This document shows positions 1 through 8,478 of a stretch of DNA of 41,818 nt, piece after piece. The notes beneath the pieces were generated by a model. The model had not been told where the DNA came from. It saw nothing but the letters and a program-made list of their open reading frames with translations, and did not search any database. Source of the stretch: Hyphomicrobiales bacterium (lineage in GTDB: Bacteria; Pseudomonadota; Alphaproteobacteria; Rhizobiales; Rhizobiaceae); contig JAAENI010000894.1 in assembly GCA_024224595.1 (NCBI GenBank), positions 1-41,818 on the forward strand, read 5' to 3'. Position 1 is the first letter of the stretch; each line of letters begins with the position of its first letter. The position numbers and the translations under genes are program-made.

Positions 1-1
1 A

Positions 2-841
2 GGAAAAGCATTGACTGAACACAAGTTGATCAAGGCAATTTCCTTTGTTGGGGAATCAAAAACCGGCTCAATGATCATGCGTCAGGGTGCCGATACGTTG
101 AAACGTGTCCATTTTGAACTGGGTGGGAAAAACCCAGTGATCATATTTGATGATGCTGATCTCGACCGAGCCCTGGATGCGGCGATATTCATGATCTATT
201 CATTAAATGGTGAGCGCTGCACCTCGTCTTCACGTTTGCTGGTTCAGTCATCAATTGCCGACGAATTTTTGGCTCGCCTTGTGAAAAGGGTTGAAAATAT
301 TCGCGTCGGTCATCCGCTTGACCCTTCAACAGAGATTGGTCCATTAATTCACAAGGTGCATTTTGATAAAGTGTGTAGCTATTTTGATATCGCCAAACAG
401 GACGGCGCCACTATTGCTGCCGGTGGAGTGTCACTGGAAGGGGATGGCTATTATGTTCGGCCAACATTATTTACCAAAGCCACTAACGACATGCGCATTG
501 CCCAGGAGGAGATATTTGGCCCGGTACTGACAGCGATTACATTTAACAGTGAAGATGAGGCACTGACTATCGCCAATGATGTTGAATATGGTCTGTCCGG
601 TTATTTGTGGACGAATGATCTGACCAGGGCAATGCGATTTACTCAAAAACTGGAAGCCGGGATGATCTGGGTAAATTCTGAAAATGTCCGTCATTTACCG
701 TCACCTTTTGGTGGCGTCAAAGCCAGCGGTATTGGTCGCGATGGTGGTGACTGGTCGTTTGAATTTTATATGGAACAAAAACATATCGCATTTGCCATCG
801 GTCAGCATAAAATACCCCAATTAGGGCTTAACCAGGTCTGA
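2..841 (+). CDS. hpaE: 5-carboxymethyl-2-hydroxymuconate semialdehyde dehydrogenase, C-terminal part
   Basis: NAD-dependent aldehyde dehydrogenase that oxidises the ring-cleavage semialdehyde of homoprotocatechuate to the dicarboxylic acid. The reading frame is open to the window edge (codons GGA AAA GCA precede the first possible start, TTG at 11), so the N-terminal part with the first half of the NAD fold is missing. What remains has the family landmarks: SFVGES, the catalytic Glu in FELGGKNP, the catalytic Cys in NGERCTSS, the EEIFGPVL motif and the C-terminal SPFGGVKASGIGRDGG. It is 66 bp upstream of hpaD on the same strand, which is what points to HpaE rather than another aldehyde dehydrogenase. 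Family membership is certain; the substrate is inferred from context. Confidence 0.88.
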   Translation, partial: GKALTEHKLIKAISFVGESKTGSMIMRQGADTLKRVHFELGGKNPVIIFDDADLDRALDAAIFMIYSLNGERCTSSSRLLVQSSIADEFLARLVKRVENIRVGHPLDPSTEIGPLIHKVHFDKVCSYFDIAKQDGATIAAGGVSLEGDGYYVRPTLFTKATNDMRIAQEEIFGPVLTAITFNSEDEALTIANDVEYGLSGYLWTNDLTRAMRFTQKLEAGMIWVNSENVRHLPSPFGGVKASGIGRDGGDWSFEFYMEQKHIAFAIGQHKIPQLGLNQV

Positions 842-906
842 TGTCATATTCGATAAAAATTGTCGAAATGAAAGCTGAAAATTACCATTTTTAGAAGGAG
901 AATAAA

Positions 907-1761
907 ATGGGAGAAATTGTCCTTGCCGCCAAGATAACCCACGTGCCAACCTTGGTAATGTCAGAGCAGCCAGGTCGTTTGTTTGGAAAACGGCAACAGG
1001 CAATTGATGGCCACAAGGAAATTGCAAGGCGCGCCAAAGCGCTGGGCGCAGATACCATTATCGTGCTGGACACTCATTGGTGCGTAAATGCCGGCTACCA
1101 TATCAATGCAAAGCACCATTTCGAAGGTGTATTCACGTCAAGTGAGTTCCCGCAATTTATTCAGGGTCTGGAATATGATTATCAAGGCAATGCTGCGCTT
1201 GGCGATCTGATCGCTGAAAAAGCCATAGCAAAGGATGTCTTCACACTTTCCCATCAGATTGATAGTCTGGAGTTGGAATATGGCACACTGGTGCCTATGC
1301 GCTATATGTCCAGTGTGGCTGACTTCAAAGTTGTCTCTGTTGCAGCCTGGTGTACCGTTCATAATCATCAAACCTCCCGTTTACTGGGTGAAGCCATTCG
1401 CGAAGCGGTAGATGAAAGTGATGCCAAAGTATTGTTACTTGCCTCTGGTTCACTCAGTCACCAAATCTGGGCAAATGATGACTATGAAGCCAACAACGGC
1501 ACATTCACAATATCCAGCGAATTCAATCGTCAGGTAGATCTTCATGTTTTGAAACTGTGGCAGGAAGGGGAGATGCCCACATTCATTAAAATGCTGCCTG
1601 ATTATGCAAAAAAATGTAGTGGGGAGGGAGAAATGCACGATACTGTGATGTTACTCGGCGCCCTGGGTTGGGATAGCTACGATGCCAAATGTGAAGTGAT
1701 TGGTGAATATTTTCCCAGTTCCGGAACTGGTCAGGTTAATGTAATTTTTCCAGTACAATAA
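907..1761 (+). CDS. hpaD: 3,4-dihydroxyphenylacetate 2,3-dioxygenase (class III extradiol)
   Basis: Fe(II) extradiol dioxygenase of the LigB superfamily that opens homoprotocatechuate next to the diol to give 5-carboxymethyl-2-hydroxymuconate semialdehyde. At 284 residues it has the usual length. Histidines typical of the metal site are visible in KITHVPTL near residue 13 and in the DTHW segment followed by AGYH. The start is well supported: AGAAGGAG at 893-900 lies 6 bases before ATG. It sits between hpaE and the decarboxylase gene, all on the same strand, and is probably cotranscribed with them. Confidence 0.93.
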   Translation: MGEIVLAAKITHVPTLVMSEQPGRLFGKRQQAIDGHKEIARRAKALGADTIIVLDTHWCVNAGYHINAKHHFEGVFTSSEFPQFIQGLEYDYQGNAALGDLIAEKAIAKDVFTLSHQIDSLELEYGTLVPMRYMSSVADFKVVSVAAWCTVHNHQTSRLLGEAIREAVDESDAKVLLLASGSLSHQIWANDDYEANNGTFTISSEFNRQVDLHVLKLWQEGEMPTFIKMLPDYAKKCSGEGEMHDTVMLLGALGWDSYDAKCEVIGEYFPSSGTGQVNVIFPVQ

Positions 1762-1793
1762 ACCTTTAGAATGCCAGCAAGGATTATGAAAAG

Positions 1794-3212
1794 ATGAAAT
1801 GGGAAGAATTTTCCCGGTGGGGTGAACGCCTGTCAAAATGGGCTGCTGCCTACCATGAAACCTTACGCGAACGCCCGGTTCGTTCGCAAACCAAACCAGG
1901 AGAAATCCTGAATCTCCTGCCCCAATCACCGCCCGAAAATGGCGAAGGCATGGAGGCAATATTTGCAGATTTTGAAAATAATGTGATGCCCGGGATCACC
2001 CACTGGCAGCATCCGCGTTTTTTTGCCTATTTCCCAGCAAATGCAGCCCCACCTTCGATACTGGCTGAATTTCTTGTGACCACTCTCGCACCCCAATGCA
2101 TGCTGTGGCAGACATCACCTGCTGCAACCGAGATGGAAACAAGGATGCTTCAATGGTTGCAAAAAGCCATTGGGTTGCCGGATGGGTTTTCCGGCGTTAT
2201 CCAGGATTCAGCGTCTTCGGCAACTCTGGCAGCAGTTTTGACCATGAGGGAACGCGCATTGAACTGGCAGGGTAATTCAAAAGGCCTGTCGGTCAATCCA
2301 ACGTTACGTGTGTATTGTTCAAACGAAGTCCATACATCAATTGATCGCGCAATTTGGGTGTCAGGTATCGGTGAGAACAATCTGGTTCGCATCCCCATTG
2401 ATGGTAAATTGCGTGGTATGAACCCAGAGAAACTTGATGTTGCTATTGCATCAGATTTAACCTCCGGTTTGAAACCCGCTGGTATCATCGCCTGTACCGG
2501 GAGCACCGGTTCAGGCGCAGCAGATGATCTTGAGGCCGTAATCGCCATAGCCAGGAAATATGATTTATACGTCCATATTGATGCTGCCTGGGCCGGGGCA
2601 GCAATGATTTGCCCGGAATTCAGAACGCTGTGGAATGGTGTTGAGGGCGCAGATTCAGTTGTTTTTAATCCTCACAAATGGATGGGTGCGCAATTTGACT
2701 GCTCTGCGCATTTCATCAGGGACCCCGATAGCCTGGTAAAAACCTTGGCGATCCAGCCTGAATATCTGAAAACCCATAACCACGAGGGCCTGATCAACTA
2801 TTCTGAATGGTCTGTTCCTCTGGGTAGACGATTCAGGGCTTTAAAGATCTGGTTTTTGATCCGTTATTATGGCCTTGAGGGTTTAAGGTCCAGAATCCGT
2901 AATCATGTGGCCTGGTCCAATGATCTGGCTACGCGTCTAGGTAATGAATCTGACTTCAATATTGTCACCGACCCGGTTTTATCTTTGTTTACTTTTCGTT
3001 ATACCCCTGCAGATGGAAAAAACCTCGATGAATTAAACCAGCACCTGGTCGATCAAATCAATGATGATGGGCGCATTTATCTCACCCAAACGCGCTTTGA
3101 CGGGAAACTTGTCATCCGTTTTCAAGTGGGTCAGTTCAACGCTGAAGAAGAAGACGTTTCGCTGGCATTCGATGTCATCACACAAATTGCCAGAGAGGAG
3201 CTTGAACGATGA
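1794..3212 (+). CDS. ddc: PLP-dependent aromatic-L-amino-acid decarboxylase (DOPA/tyrosine decarboxylase type)
   Basis: Group II pyridoxal-phosphate decarboxylase of 472 residues, the length of bacterial and animal aromatic amino acid decarboxylases. Visible landmarks are ITHWQHPRFFAYFPAN (substrate-pocket region, about 68-83), VIQDSASSATL (135-145), the cofactor-stacking His in SNEVHTS (about 180), HIDAAWAG with the PLP-binding Asp near 263, and the Schiff-base Lys in NPHKWMG (about 295). The overall pattern resembles the DOPA decarboxylase of Pseudomonas putida. It overlaps the next gene by 4 bp (ATGA), so it is translationally linked to the homoprotocatechuate genes. An amine produced here (dopamine or tyramine) could be oxidised to a phenylacetate that enters the ring-cleavage route. 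The fold is certain, the exact amino acid substrate is inferred. Confidence 0.88.
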   Translation: MKWEEFSRWGERLSKWAAAYHETLRERPVRSQTKPGEILNLLPQSPPENGEGMEAIFADFENNVMPGITHWQHPRFFAYFPANAAPPSILAEFLVTTLAPQCMLWQTSPAATEMETRMLQWLQKAIGLPDGFSGVIQDSASSATLAAVLTMRERALNWQGNSKGLSVNPTLRVYCSNEVHTSIDRAIWVSGIGENNLVRIPIDGKLRGMNPEKLDVAIASDLTSGLKPAGIIACTGSTGSGAADDLEAVIAIARKYDLYVHIDAAWAGAAMICPEFRTLWNGVEGADSVVFNPHKWMGAQFDCSAHFIRDPDSLVKTLAIQPEYLKTHNHEGLINYSEWSVPLGRRFRALKIWFLIRYYGLEGLRSRIRNHVAWSNDLATRLGNESDFNIVTDPVLSLFTFRYTPADGKNLDELNQHLVDQINDDGRIYLTQTRFDGKLVIRFQVGQFNAEEEDVSLAFDVITQIAREELER

Positions 3213-4066
3213 ATTTTTCCACTTATCGGGTTGACGGAAATCAATATTATGGCGGCGTGACTGACATGGGGATGATCGCGCTATCACCTAAGTTTCCTCA
3301 GTGGGAAACGCTACGCAACGTCATTGAAGCCGGAGCGCTGGACCAATTGGAGCAGATAGCCAAAGATCAGGAAATTACCCATGCCAACGGCCAATTTAGT
3401 TATGACATTCCTGTACCCGATCCTGAAAAAATCATCTGTGTCGGTGTGAATTTTCCTGATCGTAATGCTGAATATAAAGACGGCGTAGATGCACCTCCCA
3501 ATATGTCTTTGTTTATTCGTTTTGCCCGCTCCTTTGTCGGCCACCAGGTAGCACTAACCCGGCCAAAAGCATCTGAACAACTTGATTATGAGGGTGAAAT
3601 TGCAGTTGTCATCGGTACTGGCGGGCGGCATATTGAAGAAAACGATGCGCTAGATCATATTGCGGCACTAACTCTTTGCAATGAAGGTACACTACGCGAC
3701 TGGGTTCGCCACGCAAAATTTAATGTCACCCAGGGTAAAAATTTTGATGGCTCCGGTTCAATGGGGCCATATTTAGTGCCATTCAAAAATCCATCCCAGA
3801 TTGTAAATATTAGCCTGCAAACAAGGGTCAATGGTGACCTGCGCCAGGATGATCGTACCGGACGTATGCTGTTTCCTGTCGCACGTCAGATTGCTTATAT
3901 TTCAACATTTACCACGCTGGTACCCGGTGACGTCATTGTCACAGGTACACCAACAGGTGCCGGCGCCAGGTTTGACCCTCCGGTTTTTTTGAAACCTGGC
4001 GATGTGATTGAGGTTGAAGCCGAGGGAATTGGCGTATTACAAAATGGTGTGGCGGATGAACAATGA
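3209..4066 (+). CDS. Fumarylacetoacetate hydrolase family protein, probable HpaG-type isomerase/decarboxylase
   Basis: A 285-residue FAH-fold enzyme. The metal-binding acidic residues appear in QLDYEGEIAVVIG (about 125-137), with the family's TQGKNFDGSGSMGP and the C-terminal VIVTGTPTGAGARF and LKPGDVIEVEAEGIG motifs. In the homoprotocatechuate pathway such proteins carry out the decarboxylation of 5-oxo-pent-3-ene-1,2,5-tricarboxylate and the isomerisation of the resulting dienoate. Enterobacterial HpaG is a fused double-length protein; this one is single-domain, so it may supply only one of those activities. It overlaps the decarboxylase gene upstream and hpaH downstream by 4 bp each. No separate 5-carboxymethyl-2-hydroxymuconate isomerase (HpaF) or aldolase (HpaI) is in the window. 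Confidence 0.8.
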   Translation: MNFSTYRVDGNQYYGGVTDMGMIALSPKFPQWETLRNVIEAGALDQLEQIAKDQEITHANGQFSYDIPVPDPEKIICVGVNFPDRNAEYKDGVDAPPNMSLFIRFARSFVGHQVALTRPKASEQLDYEGEIAVVIGTGGRHIEENDALDHIAALTLCNEGTLRDWVRHAKFNVTQGKNFDGSGSMGPYLVPFKNPSQIVNISLQTRVNGDLRQDDRTGRMLFPVARQIAYISTFTTLVPGDVIVTGTPTGAGARFDPPVFLKPGDVIEVEAEGIGVLQNGVADEQ

Positions 4067-4869
4067 CGCTGAGCCAGGAAGATATTGAAGCTGCTGCCCG
4101 AGATTTACTGGTGGCAGAAAAAACAAGAAAGCAGACAGGTCTGATTTCCCTGCGTTTCCCGCATATGGATATGAATGATGCCTATGCTATTCAAGGCAAG
4201 CTGGTAGAATACAAGATTGCTGAAGGCAGTCGCGAGATTGGTTGGAAAATTGGCCTCACCTCAAAAGCCATGCAGTCGGCGCTGAACATTGATATTCCCG
4301 ATAGCGGGGTTCTGCTCGATCACATGCAATTTGACAACGCATCCCAGGTACCAAAAGATTGCCTTATTCAACCACGTATAGAGGCAGAAATTGCCTTTAT
4401 CATGAAGAAAGACCTTGCTGGTGAACATGTCACCAGAGACGATGTCTTAGCAGCAACACAATTCGTGGCTCCATCGATTGAAATTCTGGATACCCGCATT
4501 TACCGTAAAGATCCCGATACTGGCCAGGCTCGTAATGTTTTCGACACAATCAGTGATAATGCCGCCAATGCAGGGCTGGTTTTGGGTGAAGAGCGCCATC
4601 ATATTGAAGCGTTTGACCCGCGTTGGGTTGGCGTCATTGTATTCAGAGATGGTGAGGTTGAAGAAACCGGTTTAGGTGCCGGTGTTTTAAATGACCCTGT
4701 TGAAGGCATTGTCTGGCTTGCCAGACGTATGGCAAAATATCATCAAACTATCAAAGCCGGGCAAACAATACTGTCAGGCTCTTTTGTACGTCCGGTAGAT
4801 TGCATAAGTGGTTCTGAGATCAAGGCAGATTTTGGCAGCTTTGGCTCTGTGGAGATTGCATTTGGTTGA
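4063..4869 (+). CDS. hpaH: 2-oxo-hept-4-ene-1,7-dioate hydratase
   Basis: Hydratase of the 2-keto-4-pentenoate hydratase family, adding water to 2-oxo-hept-4-ene-1,7-dioate before aldol cleavage. The protein is 268 residues, normal for HpaH. Recognisable segments are EIGWKIGLTSKAMQ (about 58-71), QPRIEAEIAF with the acidic metal ligands (about 106-115), SIEILDTRI (about 139-147) and the C-terminal ILSGSFVRP. The start codon overlaps the preceding gene (ATGA at 4063-4066). It is the last gene of the operon. The 115 bp that follow, up to the convergent yhaN-like gene, show no clear hairpin terminator. Confidence 0.92.
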   Translation: MTLSQEDIEAAARDLLVAEKTRKQTGLISLRFPHMDMNDAYAIQGKLVEYKIAEGSREIGWKIGLTSKAMQSALNIDIPDSGVLLDHMQFDNASQVPKDCLIQPRIEAEIAFIMKKDLAGEHVTRDDVLAATQFVAPSIEILDTRIYRKDPDTGQARNVFDTISDNAANAGLVLGEERHHIEAFDPRWVGVIVFRDGEVEETGLGAGVLNDPVEGIVWLARRMAKYHQTIKAGQTILSGSFVRPVDCISGSEIKADFGSFGSVEIAFG

Positions 4870-4984
4870 ATGTGAATCTGATATTGTATTTGATGCAATG
4901 ACAATCTACCTAAACGCAGGTTGCTTTAACCCGCCGACATTTATCAGATAATGGCAAATTCTTATTTTCACAACTAAATCGATA

Positions 4985-7900
4985 CTATCCGTTATTCTCA
5001 CTCTCTAACCGAGTTACATTCATTTCTCCGCCTATCGCTTCACGGGCGATGTCAACCAGATGGCCGTGATGGCTAAAGTAGATGACTTGAGATTTTCTCG
5101 CTAGGTCACTAAGTACTTTGAAACCCAGAGCAGCCCGGTTATCGCTGTAGTTGATAAAAAGATCATCTGCGATAAATGGTAGAGGTTGAGTGTGTTGTAG
5201 TTGCATCTCTACGGCAGCAAGACGAAGGGATAAGAAAAGTTGATCTGCTGTACCATCACTCAGGCCATCAAAATCGACATGGGTGCCATCAGGGCGGCAA
5301 CCCATGAGTTGAGGGATGTCACCATCAAAATCAATCGACAAAGTTCTGAATGAATCCAGTGTTAAAATCGAAAATATTTTACTCGCCCGAGCAAGCAACG
5401 GCCCACGCTTTTCGTCTCGGTAGCGTTCAATACACCAGCGAAGCATATGGGCGCCTATTAGAACCTTGATAAATCTCTGCGTCACAACAGCCATTTGAGC
5501 CAGCGCATCTTGGCGTTGCGCCTCAGCCGTTGCAGCATTTGCCTGACCTTTAATCCTGTCCCTTTCAATTTCTGCCTCTTTATTTTGCAAGACGCAATGA
5601 TCACGAATTAACAGGGCAGCATTGCTCTTTTGTTTCACCTCATCAAGGCGGGCTGCAATTGTAGAAAGGTCTTCTGCAGAAATTTCGGTTTCAAGATATT
5701 CGATTGAAAGGCCATCGCCGTTTTCATTAATGGTTGTTGTAATTTCATCTATTTTGCTGGTCAGAATGCGATAGTAATCAGATTGTTCTATGGCTGTTTC
5801 AAGATCTTCGATCGTCAAGCTTTCCACACGATCCATATAAGGTGTAAGACGCAAATTGGCTTCAGATACTAATTTCTGAGCCTTTCCAAGATGCAGAGTG
5901 TTTTCGTTGACTTCATTTAGTGCTTTCTCATTCGAGCTCTTTGCTTTATCAGCTTCACGCAATCGTTGGGACAACACCCGACAAATTTCTTCGGCGGGCC
6001 TTCCCACTAATTCGCTTGCAACAGTTTGCGCCAAGGTTTCGGCACACCGGCTGAAGTTTTCAATATCGCGCTGCATGGTCATAATACGGGATTGTTTAAG
6101 GTCTCGGTTTTTTACCAATTTCTCCTTCAACTCGTTCATCAACGACAATGCTTCGATTGCGTTCTTTGGAATAATACTATCGGGCAATTTGCAGGCTCTG
6201 ATTTTCTCTGACCAGGTCTCCTGCCAGACCTTAAGCTGTTGTTTGGCATCAACCGCCTTGGCAGTTAGGTTTTCAAAACTCTGAGTGCTTTGTAGAATAT
6301 CACTATTGAGTTGTTCTCTGCGAGAGTTCAATTTTTCTGCTGTCGACACCTCAGTTTGAGCCCTCTCAATCAGCTGCTGAAGCGTAAATGTGGATATTGT
6401 TTCTGCTGAAATATCGTGTTGCAGCAATGCCTGTCGAAGCTCAATTGTCGCCATTGTCTCTTGAGTGTGTATTTTTTGAAGATGGGCCTGCTCGTGTTTG
6501 ATTTTTTCTGCCTCGCCAACAGCAATACGATAATTGCCAAACCAGGACAAAAATGCCGATATATTCATGCCAGTCAGGTTCAACCTGTCCATTACACGTT
6601 GCCATTCATCCATAAGTTTACGATGCTGATCTTCGACATCTACAATTTTTTCGTCAAGCCGGTCACGTTCCAGCCCGGACCTGGCGATATTGTTGTGAAG
6701 GTGTTCCAACTCCTTTGCATCGCTAGCGTTCCGGTAACGACTATCGGCCAATTCGTCGCTAGTTTTGACTAGAGATTCAAATTCATCATATTTCTCAGAA
6801 GTTTTTGTGCCAGATCGAATATTCGACCAAATTTGATCACGGCCCCTGCGGGAAGTTTCGATATCTTCTGTAGTGACAGGCTTGGTACCCATTTGAAGTT
6901 GGCTCTCTTCAAGTGCAGAGCTTTTGATTGCGCCATTGACTTCTTCGCGACGTTCCTTAAGTGTTGTCAATTTTGCGAAAATATCTCGGTCACTATTTTT
7001 GAACTCCTCAATCTGAATATCGCCTGGAACAGCCAGTTGGAGAAGTTCTTCCATTGAACCTGCCCATGGGGTCAGTTTAGCGACATGGGCATTATATGTG
7101 TCTTGAACAAGTTTAATGCGGGCATCAATATCGGCCTTGTTGTTTCCGATATTTCCAAGTTCCCGCGCAGCATTTAGTGATGATGCGATGCTGGATGGGA
7201 ATTGGGTAGCGGGGAGTTGATCACGTTCTTTGATCAAAACGCCAAGGCTGTGTTGTTTTGCCCTGGCGTTTTCGTTGGTATTGATCTCCGCCTGACAAAG
7301 CCCACTGTAGCTATTCGCCAGACTTTCTATATCTTTGCGCAGTAGAGCGGATGGCAACGCTTCCTCCAGGGAACGTTCATCCGCATTTGTCCATCCAAGA
7401 TCACGAACCAGCCCTTGGATATTATCGCTCAAGGTTTGAGATTCAGCTTCGCGTTTGCCGATATCTGATTGATGATTTTTGATTCGACTTTTTTCTTCGC
7501 TCAATTCATCAATATCTTCTTTGCTGGCCAACAGGTTCTCATCTACTGAGAAAGAGTTCAAATCTTCACTAGCTTTGGCAATTAACGCTTGATATTTGAT
7601 AATCTGCTGGTTGGCACTTGCTATTTCATTCTTTGTCGTAGCCAAATCTTCGGTGGCAGATTCCGGCAGCAGTGTCACATCACCCAATGCGATGCGCTCA
7701 TCGATTATCACTTTACGGGCTTGAAGATGGGGAGCTACGCGGCGGACCCGGTCAATCTGCGTTCGAATTTGTTCCAGTTCTCGATATTCCTCCCCGGCTT
7801 TGTTTAGGGCTTCCAGGGCATTGGCTACTTTTTGGTTTGCATTCTTCCATTCTGTTGTTTTTGTTATTGATTCTTTGAGAACCTTTTGGGCTTCTTTGAA

Positions 7901-8476
7901 AGCATTGTGTGCCTTGTAAAACTCCCGATCTTTTGAGTGGCGACTGGTCCATAGCGTGCCCGCTTCTTCCTCGAGCTTGTCAAGCAAATCACCAAATACC
8001 CCAACCCCGGCTGATGCTTCAAATAGCATTCGACCCACGTCATCTTTAGAATTCAGGATGCTCTTACCGCCGGCTTCCAATCGTTTGTGGTCAAGGCAAA
8101 ATTCGCGTTCGAATGATGTTCGATCGGCGTTTCCAGTGAATTTGGCTAAAGCATCATCTGGTAGTGAAGTGCCATCAGGGTTCTGAAGGGGTTGTTTATT
8201 GCGTTTCAACCGTTGGTATTCAAGCTGGTCATCGCCATATTCAAGTATCGCACCCAAACACATATCACTTTTGGCATGTAGAAAGTCGAAACGCGTGCGG
8301 GCCTCGATGCCGAATAACAAATCGGATATGGCGTGACGCGTGGTGGATTTTCCAGCCTCGTTTGCACCAACAACCAGATGAAAATCCGGTTTATTATCCC
8401 CGAATGGTGCTGGGAGGTCGATGGAGAAATTTGAAAATTTACCGTAACGAATGAGATTGAGTTGATTAAACCGCAT
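4985..8476 (-). CDS. YhaN-type SbcC/Rad50-like ATPase with long coiled coil
   Basis: A 1163-residue SMC/Rad50-type ATPase. The N-terminal half of the ATPase has Walker A GANEAGKST (about 37-45) after an RYGKF segment. A long heptad-rich middle, full of Glu, Lys, Gln and Leu, forms the coiled-coil arms. The C-terminal half has the ABC signature LSDGTADQLFLSLR (about 1072), Walker B PFIADDLF (about 1100) and the switch histidine in YFSHHGHLV (about 1135). I see no CxxC zinc hook of the Rad50 kind in the middle, which fits the YhaN branch. The ATG is 2 bp after the stop of the YhaO-like nuclease, so the two are one operon and probably one complex acting on DNA ends. The specific function is not established by sequence. 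Confidence 0.85.
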   Translation of the reverse strand: MRFNQLNLIRYGKFSNFSIDLPAPFGDNKPDFHLVVGANEAGKSTTRHAISDLLFGIEARTRFDFLHAKSDMCLGAILEYGDDQLEYQRLKRNKQPLQNPDGTSLPDDALAKFTGNADRTSFEREFCLDHKRLEAGGKSILNSKDDVGRMLFEASAGVGVFGDLLDKLEEEAGTLWTSRHSKDREFYKAHNAFKEAQKVLKESITKTTEWKNANQKVANALEALNKAGEEYRELEQIRTQIDRVRRVAPHLQARKVIIDERIALGDVTLLPESATEDLATTKNEIASANQQIIKYQALIAKASEDLNSFSVDENLLASKEDIDELSEEKSRIKNHQSDIGKREAESQTLSDNIQGLVRDLGWTNADERSLEEALPSALLRKDIESLANSYSGLCQAEINTNENARAKQHSLGVLIKERDQLPATQFPSSIASSLNAARELGNIGNNKADIDARIKLVQDTYNAHVAKLTPWAGSMEELLQLAVPGDIQIEEFKNSDRDIFAKLTTLKERREEVNGAIKSSALEESQLQMGTKPVTTEDIETSRRGRDQIWSNIRSGTKTSEKYDEFESLVKTSDELADSRYRNASDAKELEHLHNNIARSGLERDRLDEKIVDVEDQHRKLMDEWQRVMDRLNLTGMNISAFLSWFGNYRIAVGEAEKIKHEQAHLQKIHTQETMATIELRQALLQHDISAETISTFTLQQLIERAQTEVSTAEKLNSRREQLNSDILQSTQSFENLTAKAVDAKQQLKVWQETWSEKIRACKLPDSIIPKNAIEALSLMNELKEKLVKNRDLKQSRIMTMQRDIENFSRCAETLAQTVASELVGRPAEEICRVLSQRLREADKAKSSNEKALNEVNENTLHLGKAQKLVSEANLRLTPYMDRVESLTIEDLETAIEQSDYYRILTSKIDEITTTINENGDGLSIEYLETEISAEDLSTIAARLDEVKQKSNAALLIRDHCVLQNKEAEIERDRIKGQANAATAEAQRQDALAQMAVVTQRFIKVLIGAHMLRWCIERYRDEKRGPLLARASKIFSILTLDSFRTLSIDFDGDIPQLMGCRPDGTHVDFDGLSDGTADQLFLSLRLAAVEMQLQHTQPLPFIADDLFINYSDNRAALGFKVLSDLARKSQVIYFSHHGHLVDIAREAIGGEMNVTRLESENNG

Positions 8477-8478
8477 GC

